Below, one piece after another: positions 54,730 to 64,000 of a DNA stretch of 64,000 nt. The stretch is from Corylus avellana. Taxonomy: Eukaryota; Streptophyta; Magnoliopsida; Fagales; Betulaceae. How positions within the stretch are numbered: the first letter of the stretch is position 1; the number at the start of each line of letters is the position of its first letter. Position numbers and translations under genes: made by a program. The notes under the pieces were generated by a model. That model was not told the origin of the DNA, searched no databases, and was given only the letters and a program-made list of their open reading frames with translations. The DNA is taken from positions 868,001-932,000 of the forward strand of contig NC_081541.1 in assembly GCF_901000735.1 (NCBI RefSeq), written 5' to 3'.

Positions 54730-56104
54730 TCACCAGCTCTACTCTAGAATGATTTCACCATCATTCACTCCACTTGAATTCATTTCTTGTTTATCTCTAG
54801 TCTTTCTCATTAATCAAACTGACTTTTTTTCAATGGACATATAGTTTTTGTTTTTGAGTTCTTTGCTCGAGTTAGAAGTATACCAGCCAATCTACCTAAA
54901 CAGGAAACAAAATTAGCAGAAAAATATGGAAAGAGCTAGGTGATCAATTGCCAACCTTGAAAAAATAAATTAATAGAACAGCTGACAAGTAAGTAATTAA
55001 GTCACGCGCGTACTTTCCTTCGTACGTGTTGGAGAAGTATAGAACTTTTTAATTCATCATCAATATTCTAATGCTCGGATTTCGTAGTTAATAATTAATG
55101 GAATAAGGATTTTAAATATAATGTGGCAAAATGGAAATAAAAAAATAATCTCAGTTTCCTTGGATGTTTCTAACTTTCTAAGCCCATTTGGTACACTAAA
55201 CCAGATAATACATGCATGCACTGAAAGTTTTACCAAAGTTTTTTTTCACAAATTGACCAAGTTTTGAAACAGCATAATATATCAGGCAAGCCCATCCCAA
55301 TAAATTACTAAACCTAGCTAGCTATCTTTTGTATTTTTATTTTTTATTTTAAAATTTTTGTTGCAAATGGTGGAATTTGTAACCAGAACGTCTAGTCATG
55401 GCTATAAGCTAGGGTTATTGGCAAGCAAGAACACTTGGGACTAACCAATCCTATCCTTAACTTTATGCCTCTTATTTTTATTGATTTCCAATATCATATT
55501 TAATCCAATCTATGTACAAAGGGAAGGACCTTTAACTTTCCATTAAACATTTTTTTTAGGACCTTTTGTTTGTATTTGCTCAGAAAAAAAAAAAAAAAAT
55601 GGACGCTTAATTTAACTAAATTAGAATATGTTCCATGCATTGAACTTAATCGATTTCCTTGCATTGTCAACATTGATTTGGCCAATTGCTAAGATTACAA
55701 AATATTTGCATCTTTTCCAAGATCTTACTACCCATTAAGTATTTCAAGGCCATTCGCTTGATGTGTCATTAACCAAATGTAGCATCATATCTTAACTATT
55801 TGACTCGAAGATTCAACAACCATGGCGTCGAGCGCGATATTCTGCAATATAGCATCCTAGCTAGCTACTTCACGTGTCATTACTACTAAGGAAAAGTACA
55901 ATAAAAGGGATATATATAATTAAGTAGGTAGCTAGCTAGTGGGATTCCTAAATACTGATCTTGATAAATATTGTCCATATATGCTTAGTATAATGCTCTT
56001 TCTGATATATACGATTAATTACTCCTTTGTAACGACTAACGATCAGCCGTATAGAGTTAAATTAATGAATATGACCACCTGTATGAGGTTATATATCAAT
56101 CCCC

Positions 56105-56112
56105 TATATAAA
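56105..56112 (+). promoter_or_regulatory. TATA box of microRNA gene copy 2
   Basis: TATATAAAGGGAGTAGGGC, same placement relative to the hairpin as in copy 1. Confidence 0.65.
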
Positions 56113-56171
56113 GGGAGTAGGGCTTCAACTCTCTCAGCATGGGGGAGAAAAAGCTCTAAGAATTAAGTGAG

Positions 56172-56278
56172 TTCTGGCGAAGTAGACATGGCGTGTTATT
56201 GGTTCGGCTCATCTTCTAATGTCATCAAAAGCTCTAAGATGAGCGGGAACCAATATCACTCTTGTATGCTTCTTTGCA
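56172..56278 (+). ncRNA. MIR479: MicroRNA precursor of the miR479/miR171 type, copy 2
   Basis: The 5' arm at 56194-56215 (TATTGGTTCGGCTCATCTT) is identical to copy 1. The 3' arm at 56238-56261 reads GATGAGCGGGAACCAATATC, with CGG where copy 1 has CCG, which weakens pairing at that point and changes the 3' mature sequence. Loop TCATCAAAAGCTC. The surrounding stem GAAGTAGACA / TGTATGCTTC is kept. Conservation is greatest over the two arms, as expected of a functional microRNA. Confidence 0.78.
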
Positions 56279-56530
56279 TATTTTCCTGAATTAATCGAAG
56301 CCATCATGATCAACAGCTAGCTTATTATAATGCCTGATCCAAGATTCCTTTTGCAAAATGCAAGTTCTCCATCTCTATCCTTTTCTATTTTCATGTTGTT
56401 CTTATATATTGTATGTGGTTGTAATTTGTAAACTAATTACCAATTAAAGCTTGATTTTAGTGATCAGTTATTGGAGCACAAAAAGCATAGCGGCCGGGAA
56501 AACCTTCTACAATCAACTGGATAGACAGTT

Positions 56531-58589
56531 GATCTCTCTAGCTAGTTTACTCATTAAACTTTAATAATTATAATATTATGCATGCATGTTGCCCATGCAC
56601 TTCAGCCCATGGTGAAGTTAAACCTCATAAATAACAATCTAAAGTGACCTACCTTCTGTGGCTGGCTTAGTATACTTTAGATAATGGATTTCAAAAAATA
56701 AAATAAAAATAATAAAATAAAATAAAAATAAAAAGTAGACTTTAGATAATGCAGAAAGTTGTGAGATTCCTATTTTTCACTAGAAAATCATAAGACAAGG
56801 TCCAGGTTTTTTTTTTTTTTCAATTTTTTTTATTATGTTTTTTTTAATACATAAGTCAATTTGATTCAGCCAAAAACACTAGTATGAAAAATATAACACG
56901 TTCATATATATATATACTAGATTGTGTTGAGTCCCTACGTATCAAATTTATACTAGCTAGGTCGATATCTAGTTGTACGTACGTAAGTGATTAATGAGAT
57001 CCTCAATTGTAATGATTAGTCCTTTTAGAGTATCGTGTAGATATAAATGGCCAAAGTGGAGACTATCATTGAATTTGAAGGCATGAATTGAAAATGGTAT
57101 TAATTAGCCACCTCCTTTGGGTGGCATTAGCAAGACATAATTAGCTCCATATCCCGCTAATCTCAAGCCTAATGCCACTCTTATATATAGTGATACTACA
57201 AATGAGACTTTCTCCACCAAATTAATTGATCTACTTGGAAGTTGGAACAGACTATTCGCCACAGGACCGATCGATCGAGCACCCATCGCAGCATGATTCT
57301 CTGGCTGGCGAATTCGGGGGAGACCAAGTTTCCAAGATGAACGGCTTGCCCAAGGCAATATCATCCAGACAAACTAATATTCTCTTTGCCCTTCTCGGAC
57401 CAAGTCTAGCGTTGATATCTTTGTGATAAATGGAACTTGGCCTGGGGACCAACGTAGCTTGGAGGACATATATTGCATTAGTTGACTAGGAATTTTCATT
57501 ACATATATATATATATATATATTGTATTTGGAAGGAGAGCAACAATAGAACATACTGAAAAAATATGGATTGACCCCAATTTTTTCTTTCTAATTTTAAT
57601 TGATTGACCCAAATTAATAAAGAATTACTACTTATTTCGAAATTTTGAATTTAATTGAAAATTAGAGGTAAATAATAAAAATAATGTCCGAAGTTAGATT
57701 CTTTGCTGTATAACAATATATATGTAATTATATATATAGGAGATATCTCAATTTTATAGCAAAGTTCCAATTATCAATTAAATATTAACAATCAAACCAA
57801 ACAGTACCACATATATATCTTGTTACCAAAATTCAAATAATAAGAAGGAAAATAAAGCAATAACAATAAAACAATTTTGGTAAGAAAGTAGAATCTTTTG
57901 AAGAATATAATTCTTCAAACAAAAACTACTCTGGGGCTGACAAACCTCAAAGGAATTCTGATCTACAAGAATTTTTTTTTTTGGTCACAACCAACCTATA
58001 CTCACAAACCTTTGTAGTCTAGACACATGCTTATAACCTTCTTATATAGAAATTAATCTCGCCTCCATGACAGAACTTGCTCTCGAACGCTGCAACCTGA
58101 AATTCAGGTAGCTGAAAGTTTTCTTTACAAAAAAAAAAACTTATATATGACCCTCATCAATGCTATCTAACCGTGTTCTTTTTTTTCTTTTTTACTTTTT
58201 TTTTAAAAAAGGGAACCTTATTATCACCTGAATGAAAACGACTCAAGGGTATAGTGCTAATTAAAATGAAATTTCCCCTTGATCATAATGGATTATTCAT
58301 GAGAGAAATGTTTGAGACATTATAGATTTTTTCAAGAAAGACTTACAAAATTGATGCGGCTCATGAGTTGACAAACCACACGTACGTATCACAACCTCAT
58401 GAATTTGGAATATATGCAGGTACCGCGCCTATAGTGCAAATGATAATATTAACTTCTAATTGAATATCTAAGAAAACTTTGTGAGAAGTGTTACTCTTCA
58501 CATATACTCATTTTATACTGGGTGACGTGATGTATTTTAAGTGACTTTCCATATTAGCTAGTCACTTAAATCACGCTAGCAGTACTCAA
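56531..58589. other. Spacer between microRNA copies 2 and 3
   Basis: AT-rich. About 57110-57430 is richer in GC and includes an open + frame of 66 codons ending PKAISSRQTNILFALLGPSLA, which might be an exon fragment; I do not recognise it. About 57860-58080 resembles in layout the repeat near 10600-10860. A TA run lies at 57501-57522. No gene can be supported. Confidence 0.4.
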
Positions 58590-60029
58590 ATTTTGTAGTA
58601 CTTCTAAACTTCACTTGATCTAATATTCTTGAATGCTTTCACCATTACTCGCTCTAGATCAACTTGAATCATTTCTTGCTTACCTCTAGTACTGTTTCTC
58701 ATCATAAATATATATATGATAATGGGTACATTTTTAAGATAGTTTTTGAGTTCTTTAGTACTCAAGTTACAAGTACACCAACCAATCCACCTAAACAAGA
58801 CATTAACAAAAAGTACAGCAAAATATTGGAAGTGGTGAAATGCCAATCTTGAAAAAAAGACTTCATATGTGGGTGGTTACTAGCTAGCTAGAACAGATGA
58901 AAAGCAAATAAATCATGTTTTCTTCATGTTGGAGAAGTATACAGATCTATTTTTTAACTGATGATCATGATCAACTCTTGTAAGGCTCGGAATTTGTAGT
59001 TGAGAAATTATTAAAGGAATGGTGATTTTAAATATAATGCTGAAACAATAGAAATAAAAGGGAATTTTATTAATAATCTCCTTTGTGCTGGATGTCTCTA
59101 AGCCCATAATTTGTTCACTAAATAAGATAACATATGCATTAATAAAAGTTGTCACATTTTCTTCACGAATTGACAAATTAAGTTTTGAAACTACACGTAC
59201 GTACATATAATGCACGTCCATTTTAAAAATATTATTAAACCTATTTTATTATTATTATTACTTTTGGCTGCAAATTAATGGTGGAATATTTTGTATATAT
59301 CCACAATGTGATCTAGTCCATTCATGACTATATACCTTGCTGCCAAGTTAAGACACTTGGGAGTAACCAATCCTAAGCTTAACTTTATGCCCTCTTACTT
59401 TTATGCTTTCCAATATTTAATCCAATCTATGTCCAAAGGGCAGGGTTCCATCTTACTAATTTTGCAAAAGACGCTTACTTAGATTAGCTAGAATATGTTC
59501 CATACATTGAACTTAATCAATTTCCTTGCAATCTTGACATCGATTTGGTCAGCTGGCAAGATTACAAAATATATGCATCTTTGCCAAGATCTTACTAGCG
59601 ATTATATATCTATTTATATAATTTAGTACTATTATATATATATATAAGGTACGTGTAGCAATTTCATCATGTTAATGTTTCATTAACCATACGTAACAGG
59701 GTGCATCTTAAGTACTATTTGACTAAGAGATTCAATGAGCTATATATATATATAGCATCCTAGTTCACGTGCTATGGCGAGGGAAGAGTCAATAATCCTC
59801 CACCTTGCACGTACGGAGGTATTAAAAATTATATATATATAAACAATAATCGATTAAGCTGGTGGTAGTGGGATTCCTAAATACTTACTGACCATGATTA
59901 ATATTATTGTCCCATATCGTATGCCTAGTATAATGCTCTTTCCTTATGATTTGCCCTTTGTAATATTGAGGGGGTGTACAGTTAAATGACTATGACAATT
60001 AGCAATTAATACGTTACTAGTCGTCCTTC

Positions 60030-60037
60030 TATATATA
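60030..60037 (+). promoter_or_regulatory. TATA box of microRNA gene copy 3
   Basis: TATATATAGGGGGTATGC, in the same position relative to the hairpin as in the other copies. Confidence 0.65.
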
Positions 60038-60097
60038 GGGGGTATGCTTCAGCTCTCTAAACATGGGGATCGGAAGAAAGCTCAAAGAAGTGATTTC

Positions 60098-60204
60098 CTG
60101 GGAAGTAGACATGGCGTGGTATTGGTTTGGCTCATCTTCTAATGTTACATCAAAAGCTCTAAGACGAGTCGAACCAATATCACTCTTGCATGCTTCTTTG
60201 CTTT
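60098..60204 (+). ncRNA. MIR479: MicroRNA precursor of the miR479/miR171 type, copy 3
   Basis: The 5' arm at 60117-60138 contains GGTATTGGTTTGGCTCATCT; the 3' arm at 60163-60185 contains GAGTCGAACCAATATCACTC. Without the bulged G of copy 1, this 3' arm is closest in length to the usual miR479/miR171-type 21-mer. The outer stem GGAAGTAGACATGGC / TGCATGCTTC is kept and the loop is slightly longer (TTACATCAAAAGCTC). It is the most diverged of the three, with changes in both arms that mostly keep pairing through G-T pairs. Confidence 0.8.
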
Positions 60205-60544
60205 TATATATATAGCTTTTCTTTCCTGGATTGAAGCCATATCATCGATCAACAGCTATCTATATATGCTTGATTCAAGATTCTTTTCTTGTAAATGCAA
60301 GTAATTAATCTCTTCCCTATTTTTTTTTTTTTTTTTCATCTTGTTCTTATATAATTATTGTGGTTTAAACTTTGCCAATGCTTGATTTTAGTAAATGTAT
60401 AGCACAAAATGATAGCGGAATTTTAAAACCTTCTATAATCAATCTTGTAGCTAGTGTACCAATCCACGAGAGAAAGTAAAATGGCTTCCTTTAGGCCCTT
60501 TTTTCCCTCAAAAGTTATTGTTCAAGAAGGGTACCATATTAAAG

Positions 60545-60578
<34 letters not shown>

Positions 60579-61640
60579 ATGAAATTACATTCATATTATT
60601 ACTAATCCCTCAAAAGTTGATTCCATAGTGATGTGTTAACTTCCCATGAAATTTATTATTTTGAGAAAATTTGGTACATGTAACATTTCTCTAATTCTAA
60701 TGCAAGAGAATCGACAGATGTTGAGTTGTTAGATACTAAATTAATGACTCTCTAATTAATATCTTAACAGAGAAAATATTTGAAAATGCCTAATTCTCAA
60801 TTAAGTGTAATTTAGGCAATATTACTCAATGTAGTAAAACATGCTTAACTTTTGTTACGAGTGTCAGAATCATGTATGAGACCCCAATCTAAAGCTTTTT
60901 TTTGGCATGATCATCCAACTATGCTAAGTGAGCTTCATTTTCGAGCTCAAAATTCACTATTTTTCTCTTCAAATTAGCGTTTTAAGTTATTTTTGTCATT
61001 CAAGAAATATTTCATTTTACGTTTAAAAAAGGGACTTTATTACTGGATTTTTCCTTTTTTTTTTTTTTTTTGGCATAATCTTTATTTTGATTCTCATTTT
61101 GATTTTATTTAATAATTAGAGTTTTTCTTTTTTTTGGACAAAATTGGTTTTCCTCATCTAGATTTATTCATGCCTGTCTTGTGGGCTTAGTTCAGTACGT
61201 CAAATTTGAATAAGATTTTAGTATTAATTTTAGAGTTATTCTTTGTTCCTTTGGCAGCTAAGTTTTTTTTTTTTTTTTTTCCTCTTGCAATCCTATTCAA
61301 AACCTTTCTCTTCCTAAATTACCTTACAACCTTCTATCCACAATTTTCTGTTTACATAATTTCCCACGTTGTTAGAACAATCCTAGTCCATTTGATGTCA
61401 AATTTTTGCTTAACTTCCAGAATGATCAGAGAGCACGTTTCTTAGCTATATCAGCACTAGTACTCGATCTCCTTATCAATTTCATTTTTCTCCAGAACAA
61501 AAGTAGCTCCCAACACATCCTAGCTAGTTTGTTGCAATCGATCACTTTCATTATCTAATTCACCAAACTGGATAGATAATTGTTGTCGAACATATATTCT
61601 TTTATTTTAAAGTTAGTTCATGATTTGTGAAGCTAATTTT

Positions 61641-63175
61641 AGACTATGCATGTTTGATTCCTACACGTACACTTACAATCCTGTTCCAACAGATGCATGC
61701 CGAATTTTTTGTGATTTCTATTTTTCACTTGACTGATCTTGTCTATTATATAACCCCATTGAAGATGTGTTCCCTAGTACGTAATTAACCTGTTTTGTCC
61801 AGCAAGCTAGCCAAACAAGAAAACTGTGCTTAATTATAAGCACAAGCTTTGAAACCATATCAGCTTCCACCAAGGCACCAAAGCACAGTTGGAAGTGTAC
61901 CCCTTATGGCATTCCATGTGGAAAATATCAAAATGAATTTTCAAAAGGAGATTCTGAGGTTATACATAGTGTTCTTGTGCCAAGCTGGGAATATCTGCTA
62001 ACTTGCTCTGACTTTGAACAAGATCTTCTGACCTAGCTAGCTGGTGCCATCTTCATATACCCTGATCAGGACTAACACTGGATATTTTGGCTTGAATGGA
62101 GCAATTTCTGCATCATAGACAACCCTATGCCCGTAATGAAGATAAAGAGGACCATAATCATGCCAAAAATGGAATTGAGTCAGAAGTTAGAGCTGAAACT
62201 GACGGTCAAATTTTCTACTTTTCATGCTCAGTCGACCCATTTCTCGGTCATGTTTAACCACCATATGGATAGGGAAAGAAGAGGAGGTACAAGAATTACA
62301 CACAAAAGTAGCGGCACGACTTATCGCTTCCATCCTTTGATGTACTTGACCATCCTATTAAAATGGCCATATCTAGTAATTTCGATATTGATTAATGAAG
62401 ACAATCCTGGTGATGTTGGAAAGCTTGTTCAAAAGGGACACAATCATATCTCATGAATATTTTTCAATTCAAATGTTTATTAGGTTAATTAAACTACCCA
62501 TCAATAGAAAAGTGAAAAATTTGTTTCAGATAACCCGGTCGACCAAACTGATCATGAGGACCGATCGAGTTGCGACACGGACGGTAATTTTGTAATTCTA
62601 TTTCTATTTAATTCTTTTAGAGTTGTAATCCTATTTCTATTTAAGCTTAATAAGGACGGCTTAATTAGCGGCCAGTTTTATGTTTATTCTCAGATTTTCA
62701 ATAAGAAACACTCTACAAGTGATTTTTCTTTTTCTTCGTTTTTTTTTTTCCCTGCAATTTCTTGAATTTTATTGATCTTATAGAAGAGATATATGAGTTG
62801 CGTGCTTGTTAATTCAGCAACCCACTATGCTACGTACGCTGCATCATTCTGTACAAGTTAAAAGTTAAAACCAGCTGTACCATACGAAAGTAATGAATAA
62901 TTATTTGATATTCAAGCCATCCTCGACACTCAATGGTGGAGAAATGTTACAAATTCCCCAATTCTAATCTCGAGTCTGTTTCAGAGAGATTATATTTACA
63001 GTTCACCAAGAACTTTTTTTTTTTTCAAATATATTTTCTGGGCATTAAGAATAATTGGTGGATGATCACAAAATCAATCACAAATCATCTGAGGGTATGC
63101 AAGAAATTAAATGCCCACCAAAAGTGCAAGTCATAGATCCAAAAACGTCTTTCCCCTATATTCAAATATATTGTT
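61641..63175. other. Region with retroelement-like remnants
   Basis: No gene supported. About 61860-62480 has mixed base composition with short frames (the longest about 110 codons, 62127-62456) showing no recognisable domain. About 62590-62730 (repeated ATTCTATTTCTATTTA, then TTTTCAATAAGAAACACTCT) looks like the R/U5 part of an LTR, but no partner LTR, primer site or polyprotein is visible. Confidence 0.4.
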
Positions 63176-63179
63176 TGAT

Positions 63180-63980
63180 TTATTATTATGAGGTTCTAAT
63201 ATGAAAAATCCCCATTGAACCCAAAAAAAAAACACTTAGAGGAGAGTAAAAAGGTATTTCAACAATTATACCAATTTAAAAATTATAGCAACCACACAAA
63301 AAATCACCAAATATAATAAAAGTAATAAATCAATCAACCCAATAATTTGGGTTAAGGTGATAAGAAGAAATGAATTTAATCAAGACTTTAACACTCTCGT
63401 TCACGTGTATGTGTATTCAAACTCTCTTTTAATAGGTGATGCATAACGCGTAGCATATTTTTATAAAATGGGGGTGATGAATTGACAAAAAATCCCCATT
63501 GAAATCCACATTTTTATTATTATGAGGTTCTAATATATATGAAAAATCCCCATATATTGAACCCAAATAAACACTGAGAGGAGAGTAAAAAGGTATTTTC
63601 AACAATTATACCAATTTAAAAATTATAGCAACCACACAAAAAATCACCAAATATAATAAAAGTAATAAATCAATCAACCCGGCCAATAATTTGCTCTACT
63701 AAAGTTCTTTTTAATAGAGATTAATACATAACACGTAAAATATTTAATTAAAATGAGGATAAATTGACAGAGACATATATGATTTGAATTTATAACATCT
63801 GCTTTGATACAATGTTAATTAATCATCATTTATCGTAAAGGCTTAAGGTGATAGGAAGAAATGAATTTAATCAAGACTTTAACACTCTTGCTCACGTGTA
63901 TATTCAAACTCTCTTTTAATAGGTGATGCATAACGTGTAGCATATTTTAATTAAATGAGTGTGATGAATTGATGAAATCA
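63180..63980. repeat. Interleaved direct repeats at the right end
   Basis: Two pairs. About 63180-63345 (ATTATTATGAGGTTCTAATA ... AATAAATCAATCAACCC) repeats at about 63515-63682. About 63353-63480 (TTAAGGTGATA.GAAGAAATG ... GATGCATAACG) repeats at about 63843-63970. The order is a-b-a-c-b. The last bases, GAGTTCGAACTCGGGACCTC, resemble a tRNA-type B box, hinting at a SINE or a common plant interspersed repeat cut by the window edge. Confidence 0.7.
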
Positions 63981-64000
63981 GAGTTCGAACTCGGGACCTC

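Larger units (their letters stand above)
54730..56530 (+). repeat. MicroRNA-bearing direct repeat, copy 2
   Basis: Aligns by ordered blocks with copies 1 and 3. Its upstream part (about 54730-55030, including CCAATCTACCTAAACA and TGTTGGAGAAGTATA) matches copy 3 at about 58600-58945. It has no foldback element at the site matching 50328, where AAGATCTTACTACCCATTAAGTATT runs on uninterrupted. Confidence 0.72.
58590..61640 (+). repeat. MicroRNA-bearing direct repeat, copy 3
   Basis: Shares the upstream block (CACTTGAATCATTTCTTG and on) with copy 2, the central blocks with both copies, and the downstream block near 61440-61640 (CGATCTCCTTATC, AACACATCCTAGCTAGTTTG) with copy 1. It contains a TA run near 60547-60575. 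No protein gene seen. Confidence 0.72.

Noticed and set aside
62127..62456. 109-codon + strand frame
   Set aside because: No recognisable domain, no duplicate to compare with, and it lies among retroelement-like remnants; insufficient support for a gene.
63960..64000. Possible tRNA gene from the TTCGAAC word
   Set aside because: Only a B-box-like word is present; there is no cloverleaf, A box or acceptor stem in the visible bases.

Overview
This is plant nuclear DNA, almost certainly from a eudicot and probably a woody rosid. It is AT-rich, with spliced genes, TATA-box promoters, plant-type transposon relics and a miR479/miR171-type microRNA family. No bacterial, organellar or viral gene set is present, and I saw no tRNA or rRNA gene.

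Layout. Positions 1-21009 (unit A) and 28462-49408 (unit B) are two near-identical copies of one block, offset by about 28.4-28.5 kb. Each block holds, in order, a plastidial pyruvate kinase beta gene on the + strand, then five intronless class III (GH18, hevamine-type) chitinase genes on the - strand, called Chi-1 to Chi-5 here, with an RNase H-like retroelement fragment between Chi-4 and Chi-5. Between the units lie a cluster of GTCGAC/GTCCAC palindromes (about 21226-21970), a third partial copy of the Chi-2/Chi-3 segment (21983-26664) and a 100-N assembly gap (26665-26764). The gap cuts a broken Chi-3 copy on its left and the first intron of the unit B pyruvate kinase on its right. The doubling may be a true tandem duplication, or two haplotypes placed end to end by the assembler.

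Right of 49.4 kb the content changes. Three diverged direct repeats (about 49.9-52.6, 54.7-56.5 and 58.6-61.6 kb) each carry a TATA box followed by a microRNA hairpin of the miR479/miR171 type. They are separated by a 729-bp Mutator-like foldback element with perfect 9-bp target duplications, a decayed Ty1-copia relic and a CACTA transposon end. From 61.7 kb to the end I see only repeats and relics.

How the parts relate. The chitinases are secreted defence-type enzymes. Chi-2, Chi-3 and Chi-4 share a promoter layout of a TATA box plus two W-boxes, which points to WRKY-controlled, stress-induced expression. Chi-3 has lost part of the catalytic motif and may be a non-enzymatic chitin binder. 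Pyruvate kinase is probably only a linked passenger of the duplication. The most unusual parts are the three tandem microRNA genes, the Chi-3 motif loss, the palindrome cluster at the duplication junction, and a short stretch between Chi-4 and Chi-5 where the two units differ far more than their surroundings.
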